Shown: positions 32,468 to 44,800 of the stretch, in pieces
How positions within the stretch are numbered: position 1 is the first letter of the stretch
Layout of the letters: each line of letters begins with the position of its first letter
From: Linum tenue
Lineage: Eukaryota > Streptophyta > Magnoliopsida > Malpighiales > Linaceae
Length of the DNA stretch: 64,000 bases
NCBI GenBank assembly: GCA_946122785.1
Contig: CAMGYJ010000008.1
Span: 13,169,475 to 13,233,474, forward strand
Reading direction: 5' to 3'
The notes under the pieces: model-generated
What the model was told of the DNA's origin: nothing
What the model saw: only the letters and a program-made list of their open reading frames with translations
The model's database searches: none
Made by a program: the position numbers and the translations under genes

Positions 32468-35426
32468 ATGGAGCAGATGATGATGTCGACATGCATAAAC
32501 ATAATAGTAGCTGCTGCAAGCTTCCTAATCCTCTGGCAAATATACCGGAGCCGCCGCAACAGGACATGGGCGGCGCCACATGGCTGCACGAACTGGCCGG
32601 TAGTAGGGATGCTGCCATCACTCATTTGCCACGCGTCGGATTTCCACGATCGGTACTTGACGGCGACCCTAAGACGACACGGCGGCACGGTAGAGTTGAA
32701 AGGGCCGTGGTTCTCCGGCATGGACAGCATCGTCACCAGCGACCCGGCCAACGTTCGTCACATACAGAGCGGCAACTTTGGGAACTATCCCAAGGGCCCC
32801 GTCATGAAGGAGGTGTTCGAGCCCTTTGGCGACGGGATCTTTACCGTCGACTTCGAGTCGTGGGTTTTGCAGCGTAAGAAACTTCACCTACTCATCAAAA
32901 ACAACAGGTAGCACTTAGCCGTTTCTTTTTTTTCTTTTTATGGTTAAGCACTTAATTAGCAGGTTGTTATCAGATGCGATGGCCTTTGTTTGTCTACTGA
33001 TTTTCTTAGTGATGACATTCCAAACGTTTTCGTCGCAAAGTCATCATATTTTGTGACCAAATGAAAAACTGTTGTTTTTTCGCGGGACAAAATGACCAAG
33101 GCGGGACAAAGCATATTTTGTCACTAAATACTGTTTGTGACCAAAGTCTGATATTTAGTGACTGCTCTTGTTGGTTACTAAGGGGTATTTTTGTTGTAGT
33201 GAGACGCAGGGGCGGAGGCAGGATTTAGCATTCGGGGGCCTGAGTTTTCTTAATGTGTTGTCGTAAAAGGCTAAAAAATTACTAATAATAAAAATATTTG
33301 AAGATGCTTATTTTATTTTATTATAATGGCACAAAAAATTTCACATTAGATTTACAATAAATTTAAAATTATTCGTTTATATACGAAAGTATGATTAAAA
33401 TGGAACTATTTAATTGAACTAATTTTAAATTAAAAAATTAACAAACCAAAATATGAAATTTAAATGATTAACTTCATTTGTTTAGTCAAATGAACAAATG
33501 AAAGTAAAATATGCAAATATTCATCATGTATCTCAAAGTGCTTTAAAATTTGAAGGACTTAATTGTCTATCTTGAAATAAAGTGCTCAATTGAAATTGGA
33601 ATTAATTACTTAATCGATGTTAAGTGAAAATAATAACTGAAATGAAGAATTAACAAGTACTTGCTTGTTTAGTTAAACGAAAAATATAAAGGAAAGCAAA
33701 AAACAGCTTCCGCGGGGAATAGAACCAGCAACCTAAAGACCAACTTAGAAGCAATCTTCAGCTGCGCCAAACAAATCTTGTGCTTTTCTATTCCACGTCC
33801 CAATATTGATATAATATTTTTAGTTTATACGTAATATTCCCGACTATTTACACGTGACTTTCGAGATTTTCGGGGGACTGGGGCCCCGAAGCCTGCTATA
33901 GCTCCGTCCCTGGTGAGACGAGTTCATTTTAATTGAGATGTTCAATCCATTACCTTTAAAGTACTATATATACTTTTATTATTCTTAGAACTCAAACTTT
34001 GTAATTTGAGACAATTATTAGGTACAAGTTGTTAATGGAGAAGGCCACGCATGCCAAATTGGAATACGGGATGTTCCAAATTCTCGACCACTTAGCTGAA
34101 AATGGAGATGAATCTGACCTACAAGACATATTTCAGAGATTCACATTCGATGCCATTTGTATCATAGTGATGGGGTTGGATCCACGTTCCCTAAACATTG
34201 ATTTCCATGACGCTCCACTGGCAAAAGCTTTCGATGATATAGGGAAAGGAATTTTCCGACGACATGTCATCCCCAAGATAGCTTGGAAGCTCCAAAAATG
34301 GTTACGAATGGGAACAGAGAAACAGTTGTCCATAGCCATGCAGAGGTTCGACGATTTCCTTTACAGCTTCATCTCGTCAAGGCGGAAACAGATCATTGCC
34401 AAGAGAATGGACGATGAAGTAGAAGAAACTGTTGATGATGACCTACTGACGGCTCACATCAAGGGAGAGATAATGGACAAGAATGATGGTGTTTTGGTGT
34501 TGACAGAAGACAAGTTCCTACGTGACATGGTCCTTAATTTGTTGGGAGCAGGAAGAAGCACAATAGCCTCGACACTCGTTTGGCTCTTTTGGAGCCTGAC
34601 CAACAATCCACACGTTGAGAGCAAGATCCTTGCTGAGCTTAACTCCAACCCACCAACATTAGAAAAGATCCATGGTGATGAAAACGTCTTAATTAATCAT
34701 CCTTATTTGATCAACTTGTGGAAGTTGATAATTATCTTTTTAATGATCATCATGATATATAGGCCATAAAATACTTGTATGTTTTGTGTCCTTTGGTACA
34801 GGGATGACTACCCTACTAGGACATGACCCACTTAGGGTTAACCGGCAGCACCGTCTTTATAACGAAGAAGAAGTGAACTGTCTCACTTATTTGCACGCAG
34901 CCATTATGGAGACATTGAGGTTATACCCACCATTGCCAATCAACCACAAGTGGGCGATGGAGGCAGACCTGCTGCCGAGTGGCCACCACGTGAGACCAAA
35001 AACGAGGGTCTTCTTCTCGGCATATGCAATGGCAAGGATGGAAGGTAATAACATAGTGAACATTACTGCCGAGAGATGCATTTTCAAATTTCCCAGTTTC
35101 TCTCGCGAGTTCGAGTTATTGAGAATGATTGGTTCTTCGTAGACGTGTGGGGTCCAGATTGCAACGAGTTCAAACCAGAGAGGTGGATAACGGAGAAAGG
35201 AGAAATCCAACTTGTGCCATCTCATCGATTTGCGACGTTTAATGGGGGGCCAAGGAGTTGCCTTGGTAAAGAAGTGAGCTTGATTCAACTGAAGATTGTG
35301 GCGGCTGCCATACTCTGGAGGTACAAGATTTGGGTGGTGGATGGTCATCCTGTTTCTGTAGCTATGTCCACTATGCTCAATATGAAACATGGACTCCGAG
35401 TTTGGATCTCTCATCGATCCACTTAA
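32468..35426 (+). CDS. cytochrome P450, CYP96A-like gene 2, 539 aa
   Basis: Four exons: 32468-32907, 34022-34674, 34802-35044 and 35143-35426; phases agree at every GT-AG junction. It has an N-terminal membrane anchor (about residues 8-24), CTNWPVVGMLP, the CYP96-type NYPKGPVMKEVFEP region, DLQDIFQRFTFDA, K-helix ETLRL, FKPERW and heme loop FNGGPRSCLG with C485. The family acts on the ER on long-chain aliphatics (midchain alkane hydroxylase type), supplying hydroxyls for wax or polymer esters. As in gene 1, the I-helix reads GAGRSTI instead of the usual AGRDTT. Intron 1 contains a 706-bp hAT-type MITE; without it and its duplication the intron is 400 bp. Exons 2 and 3 are separated by a 127-bp intron that gene 1 lacks. 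No disabling change was seen. Confidence 0.85.
33207..33912. mobile_element. hAT-type MITE in intron 1 of CYP96A-like gene 2
   Basis: It starts CAGGGGCGGAGGCAGGATT and ends, in reverse complement, CAGGGACGGAGCTATAGCAGG. The 8-bp duplication GTGAGACG flanks it (33199-33206 and 33913-33920). Termini of CAGGGGCGGAG type and an 8-bp target site fit the Tip100-like hAT group. No transposase. Confidence 0.9.
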
Positions 35427-36088
35427 GTACACTAATTAAGTCAAGTTTATGGAACTAAGCTTCCTTCTTGAGCGTGTTGTAACCCTTTGGAGTGTGTAAC
35501 ATAATATCGTATCAAAAGTGTGGTTTGGTTTGGTTAAGAAACTAATATTTCGATTCCGGGATACTAAGAGTTTGAGTAACAAAGTAAAAGAGTATGGATA
35601 GACAAGAGCTAGCTACTTACTTATGTGTACGGAAACAAACAAATATAATATCATACAAAAAGTCTATTTATGTCTGTTCTCAATAATAAATTTTATATTT
35701 ATTTTGCATTCTTGCATACGTGACATGACTATTAAACTTTCTTTTTACTCGTGTAAAATACACGTAAGTTAGTTACAATGCTCGTGTGAATCCTAATAGT
35801 TTTCTAAATTACGTTGGTCGACAAAAATCTTAAATCCAATATTATGTAATTATTTTAATTCCATATTTCAACAAAAAAACATCTATTGGCTAAAATAAGT
35901 GTTAGGGCCATTATAAACCCTGGGCATCCTAGTTTTATGAATAAAAAGCCTGACTAAAACAATTTTAGGGCCCATTGAGATCAATAGAAAGCCCGACTAA
36001 AAAATGGAAGGTTTGTGTATGTGGGCTTTTGAGTTGATAACATGGTTTCCTCGTAATTTTGTTTTTCCCCCTCCAAATAAGAATATGT
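35427..36088. other. intergenic DNA downstream of CYP96A-like gene 2
   Basis: AT-rich, nothing recognised apart from the 3' flank of the P450 gene. Confidence 0.5.
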
Positions 36089-36096
36089 TTTCCCCC

Positions 36097-36563
36097 AAGG
36101 TTGTCAACCCGCGGGTCGACCCGGACCGGTCGAGCTAGTGGGTCAAGGGTTAATGGGTCAACCGTTTTAGGCCGGTTTGGCCCGGAAATATGGAAAAATT
36201 CATTATATTGTACTTATCCTCATAAATTATATCAAATTTTATCTAACATATGAGTTATAACATATAATATTACACCAAAATAACATATCGTATATAGATC
36301 CAACATATAGTGAAAATTCACACACACTTATATAACATAAATATTCAAATGTTCAACTTAGCATTCCAAAAATTGAGCTAGGCGAAAAGAAAAATCGGAA
36401 AATAGGCGCATTTCGCAAACCAATGAAAAAAATGACACAATTTCACCTCCAACCCAGTACCTTGTAGCGGTCGGCCCGGTGGGTGCGTGCGACCCGTTTT
36501 TCTCACCGGGTCAGGGTCAAAGTGAGTCGACCCGCGGGTCAACCCGCTGGTTGACAACCTTGA
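36097..36563. mobile_element. hAT-type MITE with GC-rich palindromic ends
   Basis: It starts AAGGTTGTCAACCCGCGGGT and ends with the inverted match GGTTGACAACCTTGA. The 8-bp TTTCCCCC is present on both sides (36089-36096 and 36564-36571). The end zones hold several overlapping GGGTCGACCC palindromes while the middle is AT-rich. No coding capacity. Confidence 0.8.
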
Positions 36564-36650
36564 TTTCCCCCTCGCAAACTCCAACCCTTTGAGGTGCTAG
36601 CCAATGAGACATAGAAATTAACCTTTTCAATTAGGCAAAGCAATTGGAGG

Positions 36651-37120
36651 TAGGAATGGCAATGGGGCATGTTCGGGGCGGGTTTCTTGGTACCTAGACC
36701 CGTCCCGTGGCAGGTCGGGTCCAGGTCGGGTAATTGATCATGGGTTGTGGGTCGGGGCAGGTCGACCCAATGGATATGCAATATATATGAAAACATTGGA
36801 AATATTCGTTATTTTTATTATAAGACTAAGAAAACAAACAATATTATGACAATTGTAGTTAAATTATTGGAGAAATTGAGGTTTTTACTAATTTACAACT
36901 TTATTATAACTAAAATATTATGCAATAAAAGGAAAATTCTAAGTAATTTAACTAAGATTACATGTAATTTAGATAAGAACGGGTCGAGAATGGGGCGGGT
37001 CAGGGCAGGTCGGGTCGATGAGACTACCCATGCCTGCTCCGCTCCGCCCCGCCTACGACCCGCCTCAAAATAGGTCAAACAGATCGGGTAAAACGGGTCA
37101 GGTCGAAATTGTCATCCCTA
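36651..37120 (+). mobile_element. hAT-type MITE, family 1 copy 1 (470 bp)
   Basis: It starts TAGGAATGGCAAT and ends ATTGTCATCCCTA. The 8-bp duplication ATTGGAGG flanks it (36643-36650 and 37121-37128). Subterminal zones are rich in GGGTCGGG; the AT-rich core includes AATATTATGACAATTGTAG. The same family occurs inverted at 63530-63964. Confidence 0.92.
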
Positions 37121-37128
37121 ATTGGAGG

Positions 37129-38805
37129 GGAATTACTAATTAGGCAAATGAGAATAGAAGGTTGCCGTAGGGAGGGAAACCGTCGGAAAAGCCATCCTAG
37201 AATGGAATGGCAAAGCTTGTTGAATCGCCACCCACGTTCACCCCATCATGACATAGACTAAGCATAGATGAAGAAATGAAGCCAAAAAAGTGCCATTCAA
37301 TGTCATACCCCAAAACTAGTAGGACACATGTGGTCTCCCATTGAAAAAAAAATTCAATGAGAAGATTACATTATTTTTTACTGAAAAATGCAATGACACG
37401 AAAGTGCTATATTGATGTAAAGTCATCTTATTGTTCAAATATGAAAAATATTTTAAGGGGTATTCTAGCTCAACCCAGCTAGAAAATCATTCATAGGTTG
37501 AATTAGGTAATTACAATTACATGTCACTAGTCATAATTTATTAAGTCACTGTCAACTGTGATTCGTAACGATCATTATGAACTATACATTGATAAGGAGT
37601 CAAACAAACCTAATGTAAATTCGAGAAACACAAAACTAGCAGAATTAATCAAGTCTTATCATCATAATCATTATTTCATACCACATTGATTGCAAATCAA
37701 ATCATCACTTTAAAAGTTCAAATCTATAATATATCATAAACAATTTTCCCAAGTTACACATCATCATTTTAAATTTACTCACTTCCTATGCATTAACCTC
37801 AGCACCTTCTACAACCAATCAAATTTTCTGTAACTTTTTTTTCTTCTTCTTGTAGTATTTGTTTTCTTTGTAGATATAACGATCTAAATTGAAAGGGAAG
37901 TTGATTTTCATTTAGTTTTCGGTCATTCAATTAGAGTGTACCACCAAATTATCTTAACGAGATAATTTTCTTCCTTCTAATCAATTGGTAGGGTTCAAAG
38001 CTAGCGACAATTAGACACTATCCTATAGAAGCAACAATTAAACAAAAATAAATAGACCTCTAAAACATGAAAACCTAAATTGTAATTTGTAAGTTGAACT
38101 CAAATATATGAGAAACATGTGTTCAATGTATGTTAAAAAGAAACAACAGCTCTGTGTAAACATAATCACTCCCTATTTGTCACGTACTCAAGTCTATCTC
38201 CATCACTCCTCAATCACTTCTTAGTAATGTCCTCTATATAACAACTTCTCACGACATTTATCAACTCAAATGTACTACTATATACTATATATAACAACTT
38301 CTTACAACATTTATCAAAGTGTAGGGCCATTGCATATATTTAATGCTCTCTCTTTGGTATAAGAATAGATAATTTTTACCGATATCTTAATATTCATGTT
38401 ATTTTACAAAACAATAGGGATAAAGAATCACACGATAACCAACATTACATTATTACTAAGTTCGGATTACCTCCATAGAACGGTAGAAGACAAGAGGTAG
38501 ATTACACATGTGAAATCGAAATGGCTAATGGTAGTCACCTCTCTACACTGTTTCATTCATCAACCACACCTCTCAAAAAAGAAAAAAATGTTGGAAAAAA
38601 GGAACCCAGTCAGTTACTAGCTTCTTTCAATTTATGGTACTCTGTTGCCTATACGTTCAACCAATCCCACCAATATCTTCAGTCGGAAAAGCTTTAATTT
38701 ATTACTCTCACATGCTCTGCTTTGCTCTGTTTCCTTCCCACCTTAAAGAAACAAACCCTGATTTCCATTTCCCCCTCCCTTCCAAACCATCATTTCCCTA
38801 TTCCA
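37129..38805. other. intergenic and upstream DNA of ASFT-like gene E
   Basis: AT-rich, no gene recognised. It includes the promoter of gene E; I see no convincing TATA box at a normal distance. Confidence 0.5.
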
Positions 38806-41800
38806 ATGGACACTCCAAATGGCGCCGTTTCCAAGCTCACCGTCCACCAAACCGACCCGATTCTGGTCACGCCGGCGGAGGAGACGAAAAAAGGGCTCTA
38901 CTTCTTGTCCAACCTCGACCAGAACGTTGCCGTGATCGTCCGAACCATTTACTGCTACAAACCGGCGGCGAAGGCGAACCAAGACGACCCTGTGGAAGTG
39001 ATACGGAAATCTCTGGCGAGGGTTCTCGTTCATTACTACCCGCTCGCCGGGAGGCTGGCGATTGGACCGGAAGGGAAGCTCGTCGTCGACTGCAATGGCG
39101 AAGGTGCTCTGTTCGTGGAAGCTGAAGCAGAGTGTGGAATGGAAGAGATTGGTGACGTTAGAAGTAACCCTGATCTCCAAAATCTTGGCAAGCTGGTCTA
39201 CGAAGTTCCTGGCGCCGCTGGCAATGTCCTGAAAATGCCTCCTCTTGTTGCTCAGGTCATGTTTTCCCCTTATTTCTTTGTCACTCTTCTTGGTTTTCTG
39301 CTTGTGTGGTTTCTGAAAACAGGGGAATTTTTCTTTTAGTTTGGTTGTAGTTTTTGAAATTTTGAAGTTAGTTGGTACCATAGTCGGTTGGGATTGTATG
39401 CTCCTTTAGAATGCATATCAACGTCGGTACTGTTGAAGTATATGTATCTATATGTAATTGTCCAAGTACCAAAATGTAGTTTGCCGGGTTAGGGTTAGTA
39501 TAGCTATATATATATTGGGTGCATGGCTGTACAGAAGGTTAACGATTACGAGAATAAGATCGGCCGCCGTTCTCCGTGGACTAGTCCTAACGACAATCGT
39601 TAGGGAAACCACGTTAATCCGTGTCTTGTGTTCTTCGTGTTTTCGGTTTGATTGACATGGTATCAGAGCCTCTCCATTACTTCTCGTGATTTGGTCGTGT
39701 TTCCCGTCTCTGTGTGGCCTTCGTGTGTTGTCCTTGCGTGCTGCTTAGGGTTGCTGGTGCGCCGTTTTCGTGTGGCTTCAAGGTTGCTAGCTCAACGCCT
39801 TTGTGTGGTTTCTATTGCTCTTGTGATTTTCGGTTGGTTTAGATATCATGGACAACTCCAAGAATGATGCTCTTCTTCCTCGGTTTAATGGTAAGAATTT
39901 CGCTCTCTGGGAATTTCAATTCCGCCTTCATGTTCAAGGGAAGCGCCTGCTTCCTATTCTGGATGGTACAGCTAGGGTTCCAGCGGAGACAGCTTCGCAA
40001 AAGGATCGAGATGATTGGGCTGTGAATAATGCCTCGGTAATGTCCCTGTTGCTGAGTTCTCTTGAACCTGGTATAGCGCTGAGCCTTCGTGGCTTTTCTA
40101 CGGCTTCGGAGATGTGGGGGCACTTGGCGAAACTCTATTCTAAGGCTAATGCTTCGCGCAAATTTGATGTCGAGCATGATTTGGCCCAGCTGCAGCAAGG
40201 AGAGCTTTCGATCAGCTCTTATTACCAGGAAGCCGTCACTTTATGGACGGAGCAGGACCTGATTTTGGCCTCTTTGTCGTCCGCACCGCCCACTCCCGAT
40301 GCTCTTAGTGAACGCGCAAGCACCCGTGTGATGCGTTTTCTCATGAAGTTACGGCCTGAATTTGAAGGTATAAGGGCCTCTCTTCTCCATCGTGAGGTCT
40401 CAACTGTGGAGGATGTGCTCTCCGAACTTCTCCGTGAGGAAACAAGGCTCAAAAGCCAAGCAAAGATTGATATCCACTCCAATGGGCCTGGTCTTGCGTT
40501 TGCTGTTGGAGGTAAACCCCAATTCCATCGGACAACTAAAGGGGAGGTCATTTGTTATCATTGCAAGGCTCCGGGACATATTCAATTTCATTGTCCGAAG
40601 CGCAACACTTGCAATTATTGCAAGCTGGAGGGACATCTCATTGCTGCGTGTCCGACGCTAGCCCAGCGGAGCAGGTCGAGGTCTGGCGGCTCGCGTCCTG
40701 GACCGTCTCGTTCAGCTGTCGGTGGTGCGTACGCGACTGTGGATGTGGGTTCTACTGCCCGAAGTTCTTCGGGGGTTTCATTGACTCCTGAGGATGTCCG
40801 TCGCCTGGTCCAAGATGCCTTGAAGGATGTTCTTCCATCGGCCTTAACTTCAGCCTTTGCTACGGGTAAGACTTCTTCGTGTTCTCCGTCGTGGCATGTT
40901 GATTCAGCAGCTTACAATCACATGACTAGCTCAACTAGTGTCTTTCGTACTCTTGATAAGTCAGCACTTGGTATTGCATTACAAGCTGCCGATGGTAATA
41001 GAATGGAGGTTAAGGGTGTAGGTCATGTTGTGCAGCCCAGTATATCACTCCCCAATACGTTATATGTTCCTCAACTTGTGCCCAGCCTTGTCTCTGTTGG
41101 TCAGTTAGCTGATGATGGTTGTCGCGTCATATTTGATGCGGATGGGTGCTCTGTGCAGGACACGAGGACGGGGAAGGAGCTCGGGAGGGGAAGTAAGAAA
41201 GGGCGCACCTACATGCTCGATCACTTGGCTGTGCAAGATGGTGGCGGGCACGTTCAGGATCGGCTAGTAGGAAATATTTCTTTAAGAAATTCTTCCCAGG
41301 TGGCGAACTTGAAGGATAAGGATAATTGTGAGAGTGATTTGTCTAGTTGTAGTAGACAAGATGTTTTTTCTGGTTTTTCGGTCAAATTATCGAATTGGGA
41401 TCTCTGGCATTTTAGATTGGGACATCCACATTCAGTGCGCCTTCGTACTATGTTTCAGAATAAATGGTTATCTGGTAGTGGTTTATCTGAACAGGATCAT
41501 GAATGTGTTCATTGCTTGCAAGCTAAACTGTCTCAGCGTTCGTTTACGTCCAGTGAGACAGTGTATTCCGAGCCATTTGAGTTAATTCACACTGATTTAT
41601 GGGGTCCCTCTCCAGTTACTTCCCGCCTTGGTTTCCGATACTTCGCCCTGTTCATCGATCATGCTACGCGCTTTACCTGGGTTTTCTTTCTTCGCCAGAA
41701 GTCCGAATTGTTTTCTTGTGCTCAGGAGTTCATTCAGATGGTGTCTACGCAGTTTGGAAAAATCATTAAGATTTTGCGTTCTGATCCTGGGGGTGAGTTT

Positions 41801-44800
41801 ACTTCGAATCCGTTACAGGCGATGCTGCGAGAGCGGGGTATTCTTGTTCAGCAATCTTGTCCTGGAGTTTCGCAGCAAAATGGCCTAGTGGAGCGTAAGA
41901 ATAGGCATGTTTTGGAACTTACACGTGCCATTTTATTTCACTCACAGGTTCCAAAGATGTTTTGGGTGGAAGCTGTTCATACGGTCGTCTATTTGATCAA
42001 TCGACAAATTACGTCAGTTCTCAGCCAACGCAGTCCATATCAGGTTTTGTATTCGCGTCTCCCTAACTATGGTTGGCTCCGTGTATTTGGGTGCTCCTGC
42101 TATGTACTTCTTGCTCAACGGGAGCGCACAAAACTCACACCGAAGGCTGTTCGGTGTGTTTTCCTTGGATATAGCGAGAAGCATAAAGGATACGTGTGCT
42201 ATGATCCTACTGCGCGACGTGTCCGGATTTCATGTCACGTAGTTTTTCTTGAGAATATGCCGTATTATGGGTCCACAACTTCCGACGTCTCCTCATGCAT
42301 GGACTTGGAATTCTTACGTCCATTTAATTATTCCACTTCTAGCTCCGCACCAGTGGAGGAGGGTGATGAGCTTGGCACCTTGGAGAATAGTCCAAGTCAT
42401 GAGAATAGTCCAAGTCATTATTTCACTTCTCCTGGGTCCTCGGATTCTTCCACTTTCTCTACAGGGTCTTCTTCCTCGTCGATCTCTCTATCCGCAGGTG
42501 CTACGTCAGACTCTGGGACATCTTCATCATCTTCATCCTCTTCCGAATCTACTCAAGACATGGCTGGCTTACAAGCCAATCCTCCTGAAAGTCCTCCCCC
42601 AGTTCGTCGGTCTACCAGGGTGAATAAAGGTGTTCCCCCACCCCATCATTCCGAGTTTGTTGCCTTTTCCACTCCATCGATTGTGGTGCCAGCCACTTAC
42701 AAGCAGGCTCGGGGGATCGAGCATTGGGAGAAGGCTATGGATGTGGAGAAGGACGCTCTTGATGCTGCCGAGACTTGGGACTTGGTACCACGACGTCCTG
42801 AATACTCTGTCATCGGTAGTAAGTGGGTGTATACAGTCAAAATGTTACCAGATGGGAGTGTTGAGAGGTTCCGTGCGCGTGTAGTTGCTCAAGGCTTTTG
42901 TCAAGAGTATGGGGTGGATTATGCAGAAACGTTTGCTCCTGTAGCTAAAATGCAGACAGTACGGAGTTTGCTGGCAGTAGCAGCTATGAAGGGTTGGGAT
43001 CTCCTTCAGTTAGATGTGAAGAATGCCTTTCTTCACGGTGATCTTAAGGAGGTCATATATATGGAGAGACCACCAGGTTATACTCGTGGTGACAGCTCTA
43101 TGGTGTGTCGGCTTAAGAGGTCTCTGTACGGGTTGAAACAAGCACCTCGAGCATGGTTTGAAAAGTTCCAGGACACCATTCTCGATGCAGGCTTTGTCCA
43201 GAGTAACAATGATCCTTCTCTCTTTCTTCGCAATACCAGTCGTGGTCTTACAGTGCTTTTAATTTATGTTGATGATATGATAGTAACAGGGAATGATCAG
43301 CTTGGTATACAGGAGCTCAAACGGGTGCTACATTCTGCTTTTAATCTCAAGGAATTAGGTGACTTATCTTATTTTCTGGGATTAGAGATTCATCGGTCAG
43401 CAGTTGGTCTTCATGTTTGCCAACGCAAATACATTATTGATCTGCTTGAGGAAGCACAGATGGATGAGTGTGTGCCCTGTGGTACTCCTATGGAGCAAAA
43501 TCTTAAGATGCGTTCTGGGGATGGTGACTTGATTTCTAATGCCTCATTGTATCGCAGTATAGTGGGTAGCTTGATATATCTTACCCATACGCGTCCGGAT
43601 ATTTCGTATGCAGTACAGGTGGTGAGCCAGTTCATGAATTCACCTCGGTCTCCTCATTGGGCGGCAGTTCAGAGGATTCTGCGGTATTTAAAGGGCACTC
43701 AAGATGTGGGTCTTGTGTTTCCTGCGGCAGGTGAGGAAGTGATGGAGGCCTATGCTGATGCAGACTATGCGGGCTGTTTGGATACTAGACGATCTACCTC
43801 AGGATGGTGTGTTAGGCTGGGACAGTCATTTATATCATGGCGTTGTAAGAAGCAGGACAGGGTATCGAAGTCATCGACTGAAGCTGAGTATAGGTCGATG
43901 AGTGAAGTTGCTTCTGAGATAGTGTGGCTGAAACGGCTTTTAGCCGAGCTTGGAGTGGTTGTTCGACCACCTATTCGCTTACATGTGGATAATACGAGTG
44001 CTATTCGTATTGCGACTAACCCGGTACTTCATGACAGGACAAAGCATATCGAGGTTCACGTTCATTATATTCGTCAACTGGTTGCAGAGGGTGAAGTGGT
44101 ACTCGCTTACATAACTTCTGAGGATCAGACTGCCGATCTGTTGACCAAGGCTGTTGCATCTGCTCGACATTGGTTTCTCGCACACAAATTAATGTTGCGA
44201 CAGCTACATTAATTTGAGGGAGGGTGTTGAAGTATATGTATCTATATGTAATTGTCCAAGTACCAAAATGTAGTTTGCCGGGTTAGGGTTAGTATAGCTA
44301 TATATATATTGGGTGCATGGCTGTACAGAAGGTTAACGATTACGAGAATAAGATCGGCCGCCGTTCTCCGTGGACTAGTCCTAACGACAATCGTTAGGGA
44401 AACCACGTTAATCCGTGTCTTGTGTTCTTCGTGTTTTCGGTTTGATTGACAGGTACAAATTTATCATTATATCGTCACACAAAATGTATATGATTGTATT
44501 ATGAATAATTAATTTCGTTTTTTACTATTCAATCTTTTGATTATTGGTGGAAATACATATGGACACATTAGGAGTCCTTAATTATGAGAACTAGTAGGAG
44601 ACTAATAGGTTTCGACTTAAGAATTATTAGGGTGTAGGGTTTTGATTGTGCTTAGGTTTGCCAAAAAACACAACAGGTCCACCATTTTTGTGAGCCTATG
44701 GAATATTGAATAACATCTATAGCCTCAAAGCTTGTCTCCATTCATTTTTTCACATACGAATTCTAATCATTAAAAAGAATCGTACACATTTTACGTATAA

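Larger units (their letters stand above)
39431..44451 (+). mobile_element. Full-length Ty1/copia retrotransposon in the intron of gene E
   Basis: A 5021-bp element in the same orientation as the host gene. The LTRs, 39431-39657 and 44225-44451 (227 bp each), are identical by eye. The 5-bp duplication GGTAC flanks it (39426-39430 and 44452-44456). The primer-binding site TGGTATCAGAGCC starts at 39658. The polypurine tract TTTGAGGGAGGG lies at 44213-44224. One uninterrupted gag-pol frame is present. All parts needed for autonomous movement are visible, and identical LTRs mean a very recent insertion. Confidence 0.97.

Noticed and set aside
39458..39655. 65-residue frame repeated at 44252-44449
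   Set aside because: Two copies of one LTR; no evidence of translation.
42249..42884. Plus-strand frames inside the copia pol linker
   Set aside because: Alternative frames of the intact gag-pol; no independent signal.
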